Assembly (NCBI RefSeq): GCF_013409255.1
Contig: NZ_JACCAS010000002.1
Span: 1,240,001 to 1,304,000 of the forward strand
Direction of reading: 5' to 3'
Length of the DNA: 64,000 bases
From: Paraburkholderia bryophila
Lineage (GTDB): Bacteria > Pseudomonadota > Gammaproteobacteria > Burkholderiales > Burkholderiaceae
Shown here: piece by piece, positions 9,071-17,370 of the stretch
Numbering within the stretch: the first letter of the stretch is position 1
Layout: each line of letters starts with the position of its first letter
Notes under the pieces: model-generated
The model's database searches: none
What the model was told of the DNA's origin: nothing
The model's input: only the letters and a program-made list of their open reading frames with translations
Made by a program: the position numbers and the translations under genes

Positions 9071-9378
9071 TCTCCTTCGCGTCGGCCGAAACGGGTTTGC
9101 CATGTCGCCTGGAATTGCTCGCGTTCTTCGGGCGTCATGGCCTGCCATTTGCGCCAATGCCGCCGCTCGCGCCAGCCGCCGCCGTGTCCGCGGAAACCGC
9201 CGAACAGAATGCGGCTCAATATCAGCAAACCCAATGCGTGCCAGAAATCGATCAGGCGGGCACCGACGAACAGCGCCGGAACCACCCAATTCCACAACGT
9301 CATCACTGCCCATCCGAGCACGGCGACGCCGACCACCACGAGCGGCACTAATGCAATACATTTGATTCGAGATTTCAT
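9067..9378 (-). CDS. Small membrane protein downstream of an ECF sigma factor
   Basis: This 103-aa protein has two hydrophobic segments (about residues 8-33 and 38-60) and then a basic Arg/Gly/Trp-rich cytoplasmic-like segment ending in MTPEEREQFQATWQTRFG. It starts 12 bases after the sigma factor stop, and its own stop overlaps the ferredoxin start, so all three are co-transcribed. The position suggests it could modulate the sigma factor as an anti-sigma or sensor. No zinc anti-sigma motif (HxxxCxxC) is visible, so that is only inference. Confidence 0.75.
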   Translation of the reverse strand: MKSRIKCIALVPLVVVGVAVLGWAVMTLWNWVVPALFVGARLIDFWHALGLLILSRILFGGFRGHGGGWRERRHWRKWQAMTPEEREQFQATWQTRFGRREGE

Positions 9379-9390
9379 CCGTCGACTCCT

Positions 9391-9972
9391 TTAAAGATCC
9401 AGTTCGTCATAAACCACTTGCAGGCGGGCGCGCAGATGCAACACCGCATAGCGTTTGCGCGCAAGCAGGGTGTTGATCGCGACACCCGTTTCCGCTGCCA
9501 ACGCCTTGAACGGGCGCCCCTCCAACTCGTGCGCGATGAACACGTCGCGCTGATTGGGCGGCAAATCGTCGAGTGCATCCTGCAAGGTTTCGAGCAATGC
9601 GGCGCGCGCATACAGCGCTTCAGGACCTGCGTCATGTGCGGGCAACGCGAGATCGAGTCGATACTCGTAATCGGCTTCCTCTCCGTCGTCGGTGAGTTCC
9701 GATAGCGGTTGCTCTTTCTTCTTGCGAAAACGGTCGATGATGCGATTACGCGCAGCGCGAAATAGCCACGCGCTCGCCTGTTCGATGGGAGCGGGAAGCC
9801 GGTACGCCTGCACGAACTCGTAGAAGACGTCCTGCAAGATGTCCTCGGCCTCGCCGGGATCGCGCACACGGCGCCGGATAAAATTCCCGAGCTTCATGCG
9901 CTCACGCACCACAGTCGCGGTGATATCGCTATCTCGGTCTTTCATCGTGTCCGGGGTGGGCTGCGGTTCCAT
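9391..9972 (-). CDS. ECF-family RNA polymerase sigma factor
   Basis: This is a 193-aa group IV sigma factor with only regions 2 and 4. Region 2 (about 30-95) shows the ECF core-binding pattern GEAEDILQDVFYEFVQAYR and the -10 recognition segment SAWLFRAARNRIIDRFRKKK. Region 4 (about 130-185) shows LDDLPPNQRDVFIAHELEG and an HTH (ALAAETGVAINTLLARKRYA) for -35 recognition. The start is uncertain: ATG at 9972 or at 9945, neither with a strong ribosome site. It leads an operon with a membrane protein and a ferredoxin, which suggests a redox or metal stress input. Confidence 0.9.
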   Translation of the reverse strand: MEPQPTPDTMKDRDSDITATVVRERMKLGNFIRRRVRDPGEAEDILQDVFYEFVQAYRLPAPIEQASAWLFRAARNRIIDRFRKKKEQPLSELTDDGEEADYEYRLDLALPAHDAGPEALYARAALLETLQDALDDLPPNQRDVFIAHELEGRPFKALAAETGVAINTLLARKRYAVLHLRARLQVVYDELDL

Positions 9973-10094
9973 GCGTCTGAAGACGTTTCAGGATCGCGGA
10001 TATTGTGGGCCGTTTGAAGAATCTTTGTGGCCCGCCGAACGGCGGCCGGGAATGTCGTGGCGCAAAGCGGCGTGCGAGCCGCCGCGCCACGTCG

Positions 10095-10967
10095 TCAGAC
10101 GGCGTAGTAGCCGGGTTGATCGATATCGGTGAGTAGATCCGGACCTGTCGGCGACCAGCCGAGCAGCGAGCGCGTGCGCGCGCTGACGCCGGCCATGTCC
10201 GCGCCGACGAAACCCGCGAACCAGCCGAAGTGTTCACGGCCGCGCGATTCGACCGGCAGGCCGAGCCGGCGTCCAATCACCTCGGCGAGATCCTTGAACA
10301 ACACGCCCTCATCCGCGACCGCATGGTAGACGGACTCGGTCACGCCCTGCTCGACCGCTAGCCGGTAGACCCGCGCGGCATCCAGCCGATGCACGCCGCC
10401 CCAGCGGTTCAGGCCTTCGCCGAGATAGGCGGACACGCCCGTCTCGCGCGCCATGCGGATCAGCATCGGGACGAAACCATGGTCGCCCGTACCGTGAACC
10501 GACGGTGCGAGCCGGACCGTCGCGGCGCGCACGCCGCGCTCCACCAGCGCTCGTGCAGCGGCTTCCGACTTGCGGGGAAAAGAGGGGTCGGGCACGTCCG
10601 CTTCGGTCGCGGCACGGCCTGATGCGATATGCGCGAGCCCCGAGGTCACGAGAAGCGGACGGTCCGAGCCTTGCAACGCACTTCCGAATGCCTCGATCGC
10701 GCGCCGTTCCTGCTCGGCGTTCTCGACGAATCGGGAGAAGTCGTGGTTGAAAGCGGTGTGAATCACCGCATCCGCCGCCGACGCGGCACTGTGCAACGCG
10801 TCGAGGTCTTCGAGCGTGCCACGGATAACCCGCGCGCCGGTCGCAGCCAGCGCAGCCGCCTTGTCGTCGGAACGGACAAGGCCCGTCACCTGGTGGCCGG
10901 CGTCGAGCAACTCACGGACCACGGCGGACCCGACCCATCCGGTGGCTCCGGTTACGAATACTTGCAT
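10095..10967 (-). CDS. NAD(P)-dependent epimerase/dehydratase-like SDR oxidoreductase
   Basis: This is a 290-aa extended or atypical short-chain dehydrogenase. The nucleotide-binding motif GATGWVGS is at residues 7-14, followed by a Rossmann core with VTGLVRSDDKAAAL, an acidic strand end (GTLEDLDAL) and DAVIHTAF. The classical YxxxK pair is not obvious, as in many NmrA-like or epimerase-like relatives. It is read in the same direction as the VOC-domain gene and the TetR gene upstream, with gaps of 62 and 118 bases, so it may be part of a TetR-controlled small-molecule response. The substrate is unknown. Confidence 0.83.
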   Translation of the reverse strand: MQVFVTGATGWVGSAVVRELLDAGHQVTGLVRSDDKAAALAATGARVIRGTLEDLDALHSAASAADAVIHTAFNHDFSRFVENAEQERRAIEAFGSALQGSDRPLLVTSGLAHIASGRAATEADVPDPSFPRKSEAAARALVERGVRAATVRLAPSVHGTGDHGFVPMLIRMARETGVSAYLGEGLNRWGGVHRLDAARVYRLAVEQGVTESVYHAVADEGVLFKDLAEVIGRRLGLPVESRGREHFGWFAGFVGADMAGVSARTRSLLGWSPTGPDLLTDIDQPGYYAV

Positions 10968-11029
10968 AGGCTAAAGCTCCTGCATGTCCGCGCGGCCATT
11001 TAGGTTTGGCGGAAATGCGATTGAAGATG

Positions 11030-11431
11030 TCAAAGGTCGAAGGTGCCGCGATACGCTTCGTCGGCATCGGACCGGGTATTGATTTCGACGAGTACGCCGC
11101 CGGGCACTTCGCAGAAAAACCGCGAGCCGCGTTCGTGTTTGAACACGCCGGTTTTCATCACGACGCCGGCCGTGGCCATGCGGTCGTGAAGCGCGCGAAC
11201 GTCGTCGAGGGTTCCCAGTTCGAAGCCGATGTGAAAGTTGTGCGGCCACGCAACCGGATGGTCGGCGGCGTTGTCGATCACGATGTCGAATCCGGGGCGT
11301 TTCAGAAACCAGCTACCGCCGCGGCCGGCTACCGTGCAGCCGAGATGTTGTTCGAAGAAGGTCGCCGTGGCGCTAACGTCGGACGAGGGGAAGCTCATGT
11401 GATTGAGCTTCATGGTGGTGATATCGGTCAT
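11030..11431 (-). CDS. VOC (glyoxalase/bleomycin-resistance) superfamily protein
   Basis: This is a 133-aa single-domain VOC protein with two beta-alpha-beta-beta-beta modules. Residue pattern: MKLNHMSFPSSDVSATATFF (His11 as a likely metal ligand), WPHNFHIGFEL (second-module His) and GVLVEINTR (Glu near the C-terminus). Such proteins include glyoxalases, dioxygenases and drug-binding proteins; nothing here specifies which. It lies between the TetR gene and the SDR gene on the same strand. Confidence 0.82.
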   Translation of the reverse strand: MTDITTMKLNHMSFPSSDVSATATFFEQHLGCTVAGRGGSWFLKRPGFDIVIDNAADHPVAWPHNFHIGFELGTLDDVRALHDRMATAGVVMKTGVFKHERGSRFFCEVPGGVLVEINTRSDADEAYRGTFDL

Positions 11432-11549
11432 GTCGATCTCCGTTGATGCGGATCGCTCGTTGCGTTCCGTACGGAGAATGTTACGAGTAAAAGCTCGCGT
11501 TCAATACTCGCGTCGCCCGACGCTGCACCGATGACCGCTCAGGCCCGTG

Positions 11550-12281
11550 CTACGGGCGTTTCCGGGCGCGCGGGGAGGTTTTGCGCGGGGCTTGCTCGCG
11601 TTTATCCTGAGATTGCGGCGATCCTTCCGCGCGCGGAGCCGAAGAATCGCGCGCCGAGGCGGCGTCCGTGGCCGACATCATCGTGAGATAGCCGAACACG
11701 GCGGCCGTCACGCGGCGAATGAGTCCGGCCATGTCCGTCTCTTCCCGTTCGCCCGCCGCGTCGACGAGGCCGCGAATCATCGCCAACAGATCGCGCGCGG
11801 CGACCAACGTGTCCTCTTGCGGCGGTAGACCGTCACGCGCAAGGATTTCCGTCAGCAAGGCGCGTATCGAGCCCTTCGTGGAGAGCGCCGCGCGCATGTC
11901 CGGCCGGCTCTCTTCGACGTCGAGCAGCCGCGCGAGCGTGGGGCGCGCGAACTGCTGCCGCACCGATACGCCAATCAGATGATCGAGCGCGACCGGTCCG
12001 CTGGCATGGTCGAGCGCCGCCAGCGCCTCCTGATAGAAGCCTTCGCTTTCACGCTGCATCAGCCCGAACGTGAGCGCGTCTTTGCTGGGGAAGTACTGGT
12101 ACAGCGAGCCTATGCTGACACCGGCGCGCTCCGCCACCGCGTTCGTATTGAAACCTTCGAGCCCCTTGTTTTCGAGGACCTGGGCGGCTGCTTCGAGCAA
12201 CGTGGCGACCATGCGTTCGGAGCGGGGCTGGCTGGGCGCTCTGCGCGGTTTAACCGGCGACGAATTGGACTGTCGAGGCAT
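11550..12281 (-). CDS. TetR/AcrR-family transcriptional regulator
   Basis: This is a 243-aa regulator. After a basic N-terminal arm (MPRQSNSSPVKPRRAPSQPR) comes a textbook TetR HTH at about 22-68: LLEAAAQVLENKGLEGFNTN then AERAGVSIGSLYQYFPSK. The C-terminal ligand domain (about 80-205) is followed by a charged low-complexity tail ending RKTSPRARKRP. It lies upstream of VOC and SDR genes on the same strand. The unusually long basic ends are odd but both termini keep a coding look. Confidence 0.87.
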   Translation of the reverse strand: MPRQSNSSPVKPRRAPSQPRSERMVATLLEAAAQVLENKGLEGFNTNAVAERAGVSIGSLYQYFPSKDALTFGLMQRESEGFYQEALAALDHASGPVALDHLIGVSVRQQFARPTLARLLDVEESRPDMRAALSTKGSIRALLTEILARDGLPPQEDTLVAARDLLAMIRGLVDAAGEREETDMAGLIRRVTAAVFGYLTMMSATDAASARDSSAPRAEGSPQSQDKREQAPRKTSPRARKRP

Positions 12282-12602
12282 ACGGCGAGTGGATTGGAAA
12301 AGTGATTGGCGTTAAAGACGCAGTCTAAGCAATATCGGGCGGCGCGTTAATAGCGATTGAACAACGATATACCGCACAGGTATCGCACGGTCGTAGCGTA
12401 TCAAAGCCCGTGGCCGACCAGGCGGCGGCCGCCCACGAGTAGCAACGGCTCCCCAACGCCCGAACATAAGGCTTGCATAAGGTTCCTCGTTGCATAGTCG
12501 GTGCACTGGTTGAGCGTGATCGCGCGAATCACCGCGTCGAACCGAGCGCTTATCAACGGGAGAATCACCTTGCTAGAGACCGCGAATTATCGTGTGGCTA
12601 CG
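12282..12602. other. Divergent intergenic region, TetR gene and COG4705 gene
   Basis: These 321 bases separate the minus-strand TetR gene and the plus-strand membrane-protein gene and should hold both promoters. The plus-strand reading frame is open back to 12501 but with unlike composition, so I treat it as non-coding. No palindrome stood out. Confidence 0.35.
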
Positions 12603-13382
12603 ATGAGCAACAAAGTGCCTGAGGCGACACTCGTCTTCTGGGCGATCAAGATCATGGCCACCACCGTCGGCGAAACCGGCGCGGATTATCTGGCCGTGCA
12701 TGTCGGCCTCGGCACCGCGGTGACGGGCGGCATGATGCTCGTGTTGTTGCTGGCCGCGCTCGCGGGGCAGCTTCGCACGCGCAAGTACGTGCCTTGGATC
12801 TACTGGCTGACCGTGGTGCTGGTCAGCGTAGTCGGCACGCAGATCACCGACGCGTTGACCGACAAGCTCGGCGTGAGTCTGTACGCGAGCACGATTGCGT
12901 TCGCGCTGGCGCTAGCCGTGGTGTTCGGACTTTGGTATCGCAGCGAGCGCACCCTTTCGATTCACACCATCAACACGACGCGTAGAGAGCTTTTCTATTG
13001 GGCGGCCGTGTTGTTCACTTTCGCTTTAGGCACGGCAGCAGGCGATCTCGCCACCGAAGCGCTGGGCTTGGGGTTCGTCATCGGCGTCGTCGTATTCGGT
13101 GCACTCATCGCTCTCGTCAGCACGCTCTATTACGTCGGCAGCAATCCGGTACTGACGTTCTGGCTCGCCTACATTCTGACGCGGCCATTGGGGGCTTCGT
13201 TCGGCGATCTGCTTTCCCAGTCGCAGGCGTATGGCGGCGTCGGACTCGGCACCATCAACACCAGCCTGCTCTTTCTCACCGCGATCGCCGTACTGGTCAT
13301 CTTCGCGAGCGCTACCGCTACCGCGAATGCGACTGCGGCGCGAACCGTAAGCACGCCTGCCTCGAAACGAGCTTCCAAATAG
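12603..13382 (+). CDS. COG4705-type integral membrane protein
   Basis: This is a 259-aa protein made almost entirely of hydrophobic helices, about eight in two similar halves. It starts MSNKVPEATLVFWAIKIMAT and carries the conserved TTVGETGADYL segment near residues 20-30, repeated in related form (GTAAGDLATEALGLG) in the second half. This matches uncharacterised membrane proteins of the COG4705 type, common in Burkholderia. The internal two-fold repeat suggests a transporter-like fold, but substrate and role are unknown. The start has no strong ribosome site; the next gene lies 42 bases downstream on the same strand. Confidence 0.8.
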   Translation: MSNKVPEATLVFWAIKIMATTVGETGADYLAVHVGLGTAVTGGMMLVLLLAALAGQLRTRKYVPWIYWLTVVLVSVVGTQITDALTDKLGVSLYASTIAFALALAVVFGLWYRSERTLSIHTINTTRRELFYWAAVLFTFALGTAAGDLATEALGLGFVIGVVVFGALIALVSTLYYVGSNPVLTFWLAYILTRPLGASFGDLLSQSQAYGGVGLGTINTSLLFLTAIAVLVIFASATATANATAARTVSTPASKRASK

Positions 13383-13424
13383 TCCGCCGCTAATCCTAGC
13401 CAAATCAAACAGAAGAGAACCATC

Positions 13425-13844
13425 ATGAATCAAGCCACGCTCAATAAAGCGGTCATCGCTTCGTTTATCGCCCTTTCCGCTATCAGCTTCGGCCATCTCG
13501 ACGCGCGAGGGCTCAGCCTTTTATCCGCCAACGCCGCTGAGTCGGTCAAAGCCTCAAAGCTCGGCGATTTGACGCCATTCCGCAAGATTGCCACCGACGC
13601 CAAGGCGCTTGTCGACAAGGGCGATCTCGCGGGCGGCAAAGCGCGAATCAAAGATCTCGAACTCACCTGGGACGATGCCGAGCCGTCGCTGAAGCCACGC
13701 GCCGCCGCGGACTGGCACACCGTCGACAAAGCCATTGACCGCGCGCTGAGCGCATTGCGCGCCGGCACACCGGACGCGGCCGAATGCAAGCAGTCCCTCG
13801 CTGATCTTTTGACGATCATGGACAGGATGAGCGGTAAGGCTTGA
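13425..13844 (+). CDS. Exported hypothetical protein following a COG4705 gene
   Basis: This 139-aa protein has an N-terminal hydrophobic segment ([18 protein letters not shown]) and a likely signal cleavage near ANAAES at about 37-40. The mature part is helical and charged ([20 protein letters not shown]), with a motif [14 protein letters not shown] in the middle. The start is preceded by GAAGAGAA. Its placement 42 bases after the COG4705 gene, before a terminator at 13934, makes a two-gene operon. No enzyme motif is seen; a periplasmic accessory or binding role is only a guess. Confidence 0.75.
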   Translation: MNQATLNKAVIASFIALSAISFGHLDARGLSLLSANAAESVKASKLGDLTPFRKIATDAKALVDKGDLAGGKARIKDLELTWDDAEPSLKPRAAADWHTVDKAIDRALSALRAGTPDAAECKQSLADLLTIMDRMSGKA

Positions 13845-14147
13845 TGCCCTGTTCAATACGCGCGGCCTGAAGACCGGCTGAAGTTGCGGATTCAACCGAT
13901 CCGCGCCGATCGATACAGATTACCGGCCAACGCGCCGCGCGACTTTCTATCGCGCGGCTTTTCGCCGTTCGAAACGCTCGCTTAAGGTTCCCTTAAGGAG
14001 CGGGCACGCATAGTTCGGCCACTGGCGGTTCGCCCTCTGCCCACAGAGCGAAGGTATTCCCCCGATTTCCTCGATTCGACGACGCCCCTGAATGCGTCGC
14101 CTAGCCTCGCCGCCCTCCGCCCCGCCGTCCTCGTTTCCACCAAGTCC
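13845..14147. other. Intergenic region before the Fur-family gene
   Basis: These 303 bases hold the terminator at 13934-13962 and then the promoter side of the Fur-family gene. No other structure was recognised. Confidence 0.4.
13934..13962 (+). terminator. Intrinsic terminator after the COG4705 operon
   Basis: GCCGCGCGA (13934-13942) pairs perfectly with TCGCGCGGC (13950-13958) across a 7-base loop and is followed directly by TTTT. It lies 90 bases after the stop of the exported protein gene on the plus strand. Confidence 0.75.
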
Positions 14148-14594
14148 ATGAACACTCACAGAATTCTTGAGCGAGCCGGTTTGCGACCCACGTTTCCTCG
14201 CGTCCTGGTGCTGGAATTTTTTCAGGCGCACGCTCATGAACATCTCGCGGCCGAGGCGGTTTACGTGCGTCTCAACGAAGACTCCCGCAACATGAGTCTG
14301 GCAACGGTTTACCGGGTTCTGGCTCAACTCGTGGACGGGCGGTTGCTGTCCAACGTAGCGTTCGGTGACGGCCGCACGGTCTATGAGCTGAATGACGGCA
14401 ATCCGCACGACCACATCGTTTGCAATGCGTGTGGCGGCGTTCATGAATTCTTCGATGCTGAAATCGAGGCGCGTCAGCAAGCCGTCGCGGAGCAATTCGA
14501 GTTCGCGGTGTCGGGGCGACGATTGGTGTTGTTCGGTTTGTGCGTCAATTGCAGAAAGAGCAGCGCATCGGTCAGGCGGGCGATCCGGAAATAG
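14148..14594 (+). CDS. Fur-family transcriptional regulator
   Basis: This is a 148-aa metal-dependent repressor of the Fur family. The winged helix (about 1-80) includes GLRPTFPRVLVLEFF and the recognition segment NMSLATVYRVLAQL. The dimerisation and metal domain shows NPHDHIVCNACGG (HDH plus CxxC) and a second CVNC pair near residue 128, giving the structural zinc site. It could be Fur, PerR-like or Zur; sequence alone does not decide. It is convergent with the next gene and has no operon partner. Confidence 0.87.
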   Translation: MNTHRILERAGLRPTFPRVLVLEFFQAHAHEHLAAEAVYVRLNEDSRNMSLATVYRVLAQLVDGRLLSNVAFGDGRTVYELNDGNPHDHIVCNACGGVHEFFDAEIEARQQAVAEQFEFAVSGRRLVLFGLCVNCRKSSASVRRAIRK

Positions 14595-14658
14595 CGGTTC
14601 GCTTCGCCGTTACGTGGCTGCCCTCTTCGCGACAGAATTAACCGCAACCGTATTCCGA

Positions 14659-14970
14659 TTACGGCTTGCCTCTAAGCGTGAACGGAGCCAGCAGCGCCTG
14701 GACATCCACCTGCTGCCCCTGAAGCAGAAGCAGCCGTGCGTGAAGCACCGTGTTTTCCAGCACCAGCTTGGCGGTGCTCAACAGGTAAAGCGCGTGAATG
14801 TCGGACACAGCCATGCTGCCGGCTTCGACCTGGTGGTGACGCTCAACCAGAGAACTCATCACGAGCTGCCTGAGTTCCTGCTCTCCGAATGGCAGGTCGG
14901 CGTAATCGATCGGGTCGTCGGCTTCGACCTCTCGCAGCATCTCAACGAGCGTTTCCGTGCTTACTTGCAT
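14659..14970 (-). CDS. Hypothetical protein (103 aa)
   Basis: This is a small acidic protein beginning MQVSTETLVEMLREVEADDP and predicted to be mostly helical. It has long leucine-rich helices (HALYLLSTAKLVLENTVLHA) and ends APFTLRGKP. There is no signal peptide, membrane segment or metal motif. I do not recognise the family. It is convergent with the Fur-family gene. Confidence 0.6.
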   Translation of the reverse strand: MQVSTETLVEMLREVEADDPIDYADLPFGEQELRQLVMSSLVERHHQVEAGSMAVSDIHALYLLSTAKLVLENTVLHARLLLLQGQQVDVQALLAPFTLRGKP

Positions 14971-15034
14971 GTTTCGGCTCCACGTTGTCGGTTAGGGCCA
15001 GCATCACCAAGCTATGTCGTCCAGCACGTCTAGC

Positions 15035-15985
15035 CTACTGCGTCGATTTGACCGCGTCCAGCGAAGCGTTATTTCCCGCATTCGTCGAATGCAGCACGGA
15101 AGCAATAAAGCTCTGGAACCCCGGCTCCCAGATAGGAATCGCACTGTCCACGGCGAACATGCCGTGACCATCGCGGCCAAAGGGCTGCTCGATCACCAGT
15201 TGTCCCTGACCGCCCGCGGCCTGAAACGCGCTGAACCAGGTCCGGACGACATCGGGCGAGAAATACATGTCGTTTTGGACGTAGTGCCAAAGAACCGGAA
15301 CATGGATGGTCGACGCATAGTGCCCAATGGCCTCGGCCATTCTGTCAGGCCCACACGGGTCGCCCGGATTGGTGGCGGGGCGCCCGCCGCGGCCACCGGA
15401 GAAATTGACGACGGCGATAAGGCCCGGGGGAGCGTAGCTGGCCGCGGCGAGTGACGCGAACCCACCCGCCGATTGCCCCACCAGGATCACCCGGGCTTTG
15501 TCGACTTGCGGTAGCGTGTCGGCGAAGGCGATCGTGGCCAGCAAATCCTGGGCAGCCGCGTCGCCGGCCGCCACGAAGTCAGGCCGTTTGCATGAGCCGC
15601 CGTCTTCGGCGAACGTACCGCCTGTTGCGCCATAGCCGCGACGTATCGGCACGATGACCGCAAAGCCCATCCGTACGAACTCGCGAATCTGCGTGATCTT
15701 GCGATAACGGCCTACCTTCACGCGGTCACGGGCATTCGGCGGATTGCCGTGACTGAGAACGATCAGCGGGAACGGACCGGCGCCGTCGGGCATGTAGGTC
15801 GTCGCGACGAGTTCGCGCTGGCGGGTGCCGAAGAATCCTTTGTCTGTCATCGGCACCGACACGACGGTTTCATGCAGGTCCGTCGCCGTGGGCTCGAATT
15901 CCGTCGCCATGGCGGAACATCGCCACAGCGCGAGCGTTATCGCACAAGCAAACAATCCGACGCGGAGCAATTTCTTATTGTTCAT
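15035..15985 (-). CDS. Exported alpha/beta hydrolase, dienelactone-hydrolase-like
   Basis: This is a 316-aa protein with an N-terminal signal segment (LLRVGLFACAITLALWRCSA; cleavage near MATEF) and an alpha/beta-hydrolase core. Motifs: FPLIVLSHGNPPNARD (oxyanion region, about 75-90), nucleophile elbow GQSAGG (Ser about 168-172) and a late His in GRDGHGMF (about 285). This matches secreted dienelactone-hydrolase or acetyl-xylan-esterase-like enzymes. A Cys-containing segment (GGSCKRPD) and GDPCGPD may form a disulfide. The substrate is unknown and it has no operon partner. Confidence 0.83.
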   Translation of the reverse strand: MNNKKLLRVGLFACAITLALWRCSAMATEFEPTATDLHETVVSVPMTDKGFFGTRQRELVATTYMPDGAGPFPLIVLSHGNPPNARDRVKVGRYRKITQIREFVRMGFAVIVPIRRGYGATGGTFAEDGGSCKRPDFVAAGDAAAQDLLATIAFADTLPQVDKARVILVGQSAGGFASLAAASYAPPGLIAVVNFSGGRGGRPATNPGDPCGPDRMAEAIGHYASTIHVPVLWHYVQNDMYFSPDVVRTWFSAFQAAGGQGQLVIEQPFGRDGHGMFAVDSAIPIWEPGFQSFIASVLHSTNAGNNASLDAVKSTQ

Positions 15986-16136
15986 ATCGCCTTTGAAAGA
16001 CCGTCTCTTAAGCCAACCTGAAAAGAGCTGGCACCGCCATTCGTGACCACCGACGCTACCTTACCGCTTTTTCGTCAGGCAACGTCGGTACGAACAGCAC
16101 GGTATTCAATCCGCATGAGAGAGTCGGCGAGCCGTG

Positions 16137-17240
16137 TCACGGCAGCGCAATCGGCACCGGACGCGTCAGCAGATCGACATAGAGACTGAAGAACCGGTTG
16201 TTGTCGAACTGCGTGACGTACGTGATCTTGTTCGGCGAAGCACCGGACGCAGGCTGGTCCGGATAAACCGTCACATGCCCTTGATTTTCGCTGCTCGTAG
16301 TGTCGATATCGAGGTAAGCGCTCCTGGTCTGCGTGGCATACGTCGGATCGAGAAAGTACGCGATCGTCAACGTGTCGAACAGATCGGTGTTATCGGCGAA
16401 CGCGCCTGCATTCGCAATGCCATACGCCTTCGTCACCGCGGTCTGCTTGTTCGGGTTGTTGACGATCTGGTCGTACACGCTTTGCGAGAGCGGCACCGTG
16501 TTCGTGACGTCGAGTGGAATGACGGCCTGCGGAATCGTTGTCTGCAATACCGTGCGCACGGCAAGCGGATCGAACCACCAGTTCAGCTCGGCCACGGCGT
16601 TCGCGTTGCCCGGCACCGCCATCGCGCCGCCCATGTAGACGATCTGTTTGATCAGCGGCACGATCTCCGGCGCCTTCATGATGGCCGTGGCGAGATTGGT
16701 CGGCGGACCGACTTCTAGAATCGTCACCTGATTCGGATAGCGCTTGATAGTCTGGATCATGAAGTCCGCGGCGCTTTGCGTCTGCAGTTTCGTCGATACC
16801 GCGAAGCCGTCCGGCGGCGCGACAAGCTGCGACTGTTGAGTCGGCTCAGGCCGGCTCCAGGCGCCGAAATAGCCTTGGGGATTGACCGCCTGCTGCGCGC
16901 GAATACCCGCTACGTCGTATTGCAGCGGATAGTCCGCACCGCCGTAGACGCCCACCACGTTCTGCACGCCCATGCGTTCCACGGCCTTCAACGCATCCGA
17001 TTCTTCCTGCAGCAACCAGTCATTGCCGGTGACCACCGTGAGCCCGAGCAGATTGACCTTGCCTTGCCCCATCAACTGCGTGGTCATGGCGAAGAGCTGA
17101 CCGTCGTCGCCCATTGTGTTGAAGTCCGAGTCGATGATGATTTTCGGCGCGGTGGCCAGCGGATCGGTAGCCGTTACGCTACCTCCGCAGCCGGCTAGCA
17201 CCGCCGATACCATCAGGATACCTAGACATTGTGATTTCAT
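16137..17240 (-). CDS. Lipoprotein nucleoside hydrolase
   Basis: This 367-aa protein belongs to the inosine-uridine nucleoside hydrolase family, which cleaves nucleosides to base plus ribose. It carries a lipoprotein signal with a lipobox (AVLAGC, Cys18), so it should act outside the cytoplasm. The calcium and ribose-binding aspartate motif reads DSDFNTMGDDGQ at about 37-48, a variant of the usual DxDxxxDD. Later family segments are visible: TVVTGNDW, LEVGPPTNLATA, IVYMGGAM and the Asn/Asp pair ELNWWFDPLA. It lies 130 bases after rbsK on the same strand, at the end of a ribose uptake operon, which fits release of ribose for import. Confidence 0.87.
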   Translation of the reverse strand: MKSQCLGILMVSAVLAGCGGSVTATDPLATAPKIIIDSDFNTMGDDGQLFAMTTQLMGQGKVNLLGLTVVTGNDWLLQEESDALKAVERMGVQNVVGVYGGADYPLQYDVAGIRAQQAVNPQGYFGAWSRPEPTQQSQLVAPPDGFAVSTKLQTQSAADFMIQTIKRYPNQVTILEVGPPTNLATAIMKAPEIVPLIKQIVYMGGAMAVPGNANAVAELNWWFDPLAVRTVLQTTIPQAVIPLDVTNTVPLSQSVYDQIVNNPNKQTAVTKAYGIANAGAFADNTDLFDTLTIAYFLDPTYATQTRSAYLDIDTTSSENQGHVTVYPDQPASGASPNKITYVTQFDNNRFFSLYVDLLTRPVPIALP

Positions 17241-17370
17241 GTTTTTCGTCCAGTTTAGAGCGTGATTAACGAAGCAACGCCCTCGCGGGAGGGTGTCGAT
17301 AAATCAACGTCGAGCCACCCGGGGAGGGTGGCGGTACGGACAGCCTCACATCACACAACAGGCGCCCGTG

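Noticed and set aside
17314..17332. GCCACCC/GGGTGGC hairpin after rbsK considered as an operon terminator
   Set aside because: No T-run follows on the minus strand, and the nucleoside hydrolase gene lies just beyond, so read-through is expected.
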